In this document: piece after piece, positions 61,597-64,000 of the stretch
Numbering within the stretch: position 1 is the stretch's first letter
Layout: every line of letters starts with the position of its first letter
Notes under the pieces: model-generated
What the model was told of the DNA's origin: nothing
Databases searched by the model: none
Seen by the model: only the letters and a program-made list of their open reading frames with translations
Made by a program: the position numbers and the translations under genes
Assembly: GCA_964586595.1 (NCBI GenBank)
Contig: CAZPHB010000001.1
Location: 1 to 64,000 of the forward strand
Origin: REEB481 sp964586595
GTDB lineage: Bacteria; Bacteroidota; Bacteroidia; NS11-12g; UBA955
DNA length: 64,000 nt
Direction: 5' to 3'

Positions 61597-62628
61597 TTAA
61601 AATGTTTGATTTCTTAAAAGCACTACAGCAGCGGTAATCAGCATGTTTATGATGGCCAGTGGAATTAGTGATTTCCAACCAAGATGCATGAGTTGATCAT
61701 AGCGGAAGCGCGGAAGCGTCCATCGAATCCACATGAATACAAAAATGAAGAAGAAGATTTTGGCAAACAGCACAATAAACTGAAGCCATCCGAGTAAGGC
61801 AGGGCTGTCTATCAGGTCCATTCCCGGAAAATTGTAACCTCCAAAATACAGGGTTGCAATTACTGCCGAGGAGATAAACATGTTGATGTATTCGGCAAAC
61901 AGGTAAAAGCCCAGCTTCATGCTGGAATATTCGGTGTGGTATCCTCCAATCAATTCACTTTCGCACTCGGGAAGGTCAAATGGTGCGCGGTTGCACTCTG
62001 CCAGGGCGCAGGTAAAGAAAATGATAAACCCGATGGGCTGGTACCAAATGTTCCAATTGATTCCGTGCTGTTGCGCCGCAATTTCCTTCAGGCTTAAAGT
62101 ACCGGACATCATTACTACGGCAATGATGCTCAGGCCCATGGCCAATTCATACGAGATCATCTGACTGCTGGCGCGGATGGCACCATACAGTGAGTATTTG
62201 TTGTTGGAAGCCCAGCCACCAATCATGATGCCGTAAACACCCATACTTACAAAGCCAATCACGTATAAAATTCCTATGTCGATGTCGGCAATTTGCATGT
62301 TGAGCGTGTAGCCAAAAACATGCAGTTCTGTACCCCAGGGAATGGCAGCACCGGTCATACAGGCTGTGAACATGGCGATGCCCGGCCCCATGATGAACAG
62401 CCATTTTTCCGAAGCGGCCGGAATCAGATCTTCTTTAAAGAACATTTTCCCGGCATCGGCAATGGGTTGCAGCAATCCAAACACTCCTGCCCTGTTCGGG
62501 CCCTGTCTGTCCTGAAGGAAGGCCGCAACCTTTCGTTCTGCATAGGTGCTGTATGTGGCAATCAACAGGGTAATACCCAGAATGACCAGTACAAGGATGG
62601 ATTTTTCTATGAGCAATGCAGCGTCCAT
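61597..62628 (-). CDS. nuoH: NADH-quinone oxidoreductase subunit H
   Basis: 343 aa, about eight membrane segments, forming part of the quinone chamber. AERKVAAFLQDRQGPNRAGVFG near the start, GWASNNKYSLYGAIRASSQMIS and DLPECESELIGGYHTEYSSM are signature stretches. One base separates it from nuoG. Confidence 0.96.
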   Translation of the reverse strand: MDAALLIEKSILVLVILGITLLIATYSTYAERKVAAFLQDRQGPNRAGVFGLLQPIADAGKMFFKEDLIPAASEKWLFIMGPGIAMFTACMTGAAIPWGTELHVFGYTLNMQIADIDIGILYVIGFVSMGVYGIMIGGWASNNKYSLYGAIRASSQMISYELAMGLSIIAVVMMSGTLSLKEIAAQQHGINWNIWYQPIGFIIFFTCALAECNRAPFDLPECESELIGGYHTEYSSMKLGFYLFAEYINMFISSAVIATLYFGGYNFPGMDLIDSPALLGWLQFIVLFAKIFFFIFVFMWIRWTLPRFRYDQLMHLGWKSLIPLAIINMLITAAVVLLRNQTF

Positions 62629-62629
62629 A

Positions 62630-63580
62630 TCAGGCTTTATTCAGTAAGGGTGTATGTTCCGGGATGGGCTCAAAATATTTATTGGCCGAGATTACGCTGT
62701 GCCGGTCGATCTTCCTCGGGCCTTCAATGGTCCAGTCCGACATGCTTTTCTTTTCAAATCGGCAGGTATTGCAGATGAACTCTTTTACTTCTCCGTGCTC
62801 ATCTTTTCGCGCAGTTACGCGGTAGATTTCGTCGCCAACATTCCAAAGCACAGCTTTGCCGCAGCATTTATCGCAGGACCTGTGGGCGTCGAGTGGCTTG
62901 GTGTACCATACCCGACTTTTAAACCTGAAGGTTTTGTCTGTAAGCGCCCCCACAGGACACACGTCGATAACGTTTCCGCTGAAATCGTTGTCTATGGCCT
63001 GTTCAATATACGTGCTGATTTCAGCGGCATCGCCGCGTTTCATCACCCCGTGGACACGTTTTCCTGTAATTTGATCGGCCGTGTACACACAGCGATAACA
63101 GAGGATGCAGCGTGTCATGTGTAACTTGATATACGGCCCGATGTCGATCTTGTCGAAGGTGCGTCGTTCAAATTCATAACGGGTTTTTGCTGCTCCGTGG
63201 TCAAATGCAAGATCCTGAAGGTGACACTCACCCGCCTGATCGCAAATGGGACAATCCAGCGGATGATTGATCAGCAGAAATTCCACAACTCCTTTTCTGG
63301 CTTCCAGGGTTCTTGGAGAGGTGGTGTTTTTCACTTCCATGCCATCCATCACAGGTGTGGAGCAACTGGCCACCAGTTTTGGCATAGGGCGTGGATCCTT
63401 TTCACTTCCTTTGCTTACTTCAACCAAACATGTTCTGCATTTTCCACCACTGCCTTTTAGTGAGCTGTAGTAGCACATTGCCGGAGGAACAATGGGTCCA
63501 CCAATCATGCGGGCCGCATTCAGGATGGTTGTGCCGTCCGGAACCTCAATGGTATGACCATCTATAGTTACTTTAGCCAT
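62630..63580 (-). CDS. nuoG: NADH-quinone oxidoreductase subunit G, short form
   Basis: 316 aa, only the iron-sulfur part of NuoG. An N-terminal ferredoxin-like [2Fe-2S] site (MCYYSSLKGSGGKCRTCLVE), the HxxxCxxCxxxxxC site (HPLDCPICDQAGEC), the RCILCYRCVY site and a later CDKCC are visible. The large molybdopterin-type domain of E. coli NuoG (about 900 aa) is missing; such short forms occur in Bacteroidota. A clean stop precedes nuoH. Confidence 0.93.
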   Translation of the reverse strand: MAKVTIDGHTIEVPDGTTILNAARMIGGPIVPPAMCYYSSLKGSGGKCRTCLVEVSKGSEKDPRPMPKLVASCSTPVMDGMEVKNTTSPRTLEARKGVVEFLLINHPLDCPICDQAGECHLQDLAFDHGAAKTRYEFERRTFDKIDIGPYIKLHMTRCILCYRCVYTADQITGKRVHGVMKRGDAAEISTYIEQAIDNDFSGNVIDVCPVGALTDKTFRFKSRVWYTKPLDAHRSCDKCCGKAVLWNVGDEIYRVTARKDEHGEVKEFICNTCRFEKKSMSDWTIEGPRKIDRHSVISANKYFEPIPEHTPLLNKA

Positions 63581-63601
63581 TAGCTTTTAATCTTTTGTAA
63601 A

Positions 63602-64000
63602 TCAAGCTGTTACGTTAGAATAGTTCTTTTCGGAAACCCTTCCGTAATTGCGTTGCATGGCCAACTTGGGTTCCCGTACATGCCATTCAAATTCTTCGCG
63701 GAAGTGGCGGATGGCACTGGCCACAGGCCAGGCTGCTGCATCACCCAAAGGACAAATGGTATTGCCTTCTATTTTCGCCTGAATATCCCACAGCAAGTCG
63801 ATGTCTTCCTGTTTGCCGTGTCCATATTCCAAGCGGTGCAATACTTTCTCCATCCAACCGGTTCCTTCCCTGCACGGGCTGCATTGTCCGCAGCTTTCGT
63901 GATGGTAGAAACGGGTGAAGTTCCACGTATTTCTTACAATACATTGGTCTTCGTCGTACACAATGAAACCACCTGAACCAAGCATGGACCCGGTTTGAAA
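63602..64000 (-). CDS. nuoF: NADH-quinone oxidoreductase subunit F (partial)
   Basis: The C-terminal 132 residues; the rest lies beyond the window's right edge. The [4Fe-4S] cluster N3 is recognised as HHESCGQCSPCREGTG with the fourth Cys in NTICPLGDAAAWP. This subunit takes electrons from NADH through FMN. The frame is open to the window edge (FQTGSMLGSGG). It precedes nuoG by 21 bp. Confidence 0.95.
   Translation of the reverse strand, partial: FQTGSMLGSGGFIVYDEDQCIVRNTWNFTRFYHHESCGQCSPCREGTGWMEKVLHRLEYGHGKQEDIDLLWDIQAKIEGNTICPLGDAAAWPVASAIRHFREEFEWHVREPKLAMQRNYGRVSEKNYSNVTA

Overview
The window looks like a chromosomal piece of an uncultured member of the Bacteroidota, probably a metagenome-assembled scaffold. 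The evidence is the fused SecDF translocase, a short NuoG without a molybdopterin domain, GHMP kinases of the Bacteroidota 'GYDIA' type, many PorT-like barrels and lipoproteins, few visible Shine-Dalgarno sequences, and -7 boxes of the form TAnnTTTG. A 100-N scaffold gap lies inside lon. I see no rRNA, tRNA, CRISPR array, IS element or prophage.

Layout. 1-2547: the tail of an unidentified gene, then an AT-rich cassette of three secreted or envelope proteins. 2645-14402: core genes (aminopeptidase P, LuxC-type acyl-CoA reductase, arginase, SecDF, diaminopimelate decarboxylase, a YugP-type protease) mixed with envelope hypotheticals and a 51-aa membrane protein. 14438-17082: lon, split only by an assembly gap flanked by a 55-bp duplicate. 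17376-21940: lipoprotein, pfkA, recN, rnhA and a DUF4920 lipoprotein. 22054-28177: a compact mevalonate operon (type 2 IPP isomerase, HMG-CoA reductase, GYDIA kinase, diphosphomevalonate decarboxylase, mevalonate kinase, UbiA prenyltransferase). 28220-35469: potassium uptake, a DPP4-like peptidase, an ECF sigma / anti-sigma / periplasmic sensor module, an AlkB-type hydroxylase and ribosomal protein L19. 35514-40091: an RNA methyltransferase followed by three translationally coupled envelope genes: a large secreted protein with a possible caspase-like His/Cys dyad, a redoxin, and a cytochrome c / copper monooxygenase-like lipoprotein. 40197-50577: mutS, gyrA, a TPR protein, two metallopeptidases, a lipid A-type acyltransferase and an ArsR regulator. 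50595-54880: an XRE regulator with a cluster of palindromic operators, then a serC-serA-DUF1015 operon. 54953-64000: a small barrel protein and the distal part of a complex I operon (nuoF partial to nuoN).

The genes most worth following up are the coupled envelope trio at 35514-39519, the DUF1015 gene in the serine operon, the operator cluster at 51075-51355, and a recurring arrangement in which a TAnnTT(T/C)G box sits about 4-8 nt before the start codon, which suggests leaderless or very short-leader transcripts. Coordinates of starts were chosen by hand; several genes need TTG or GTG starts.
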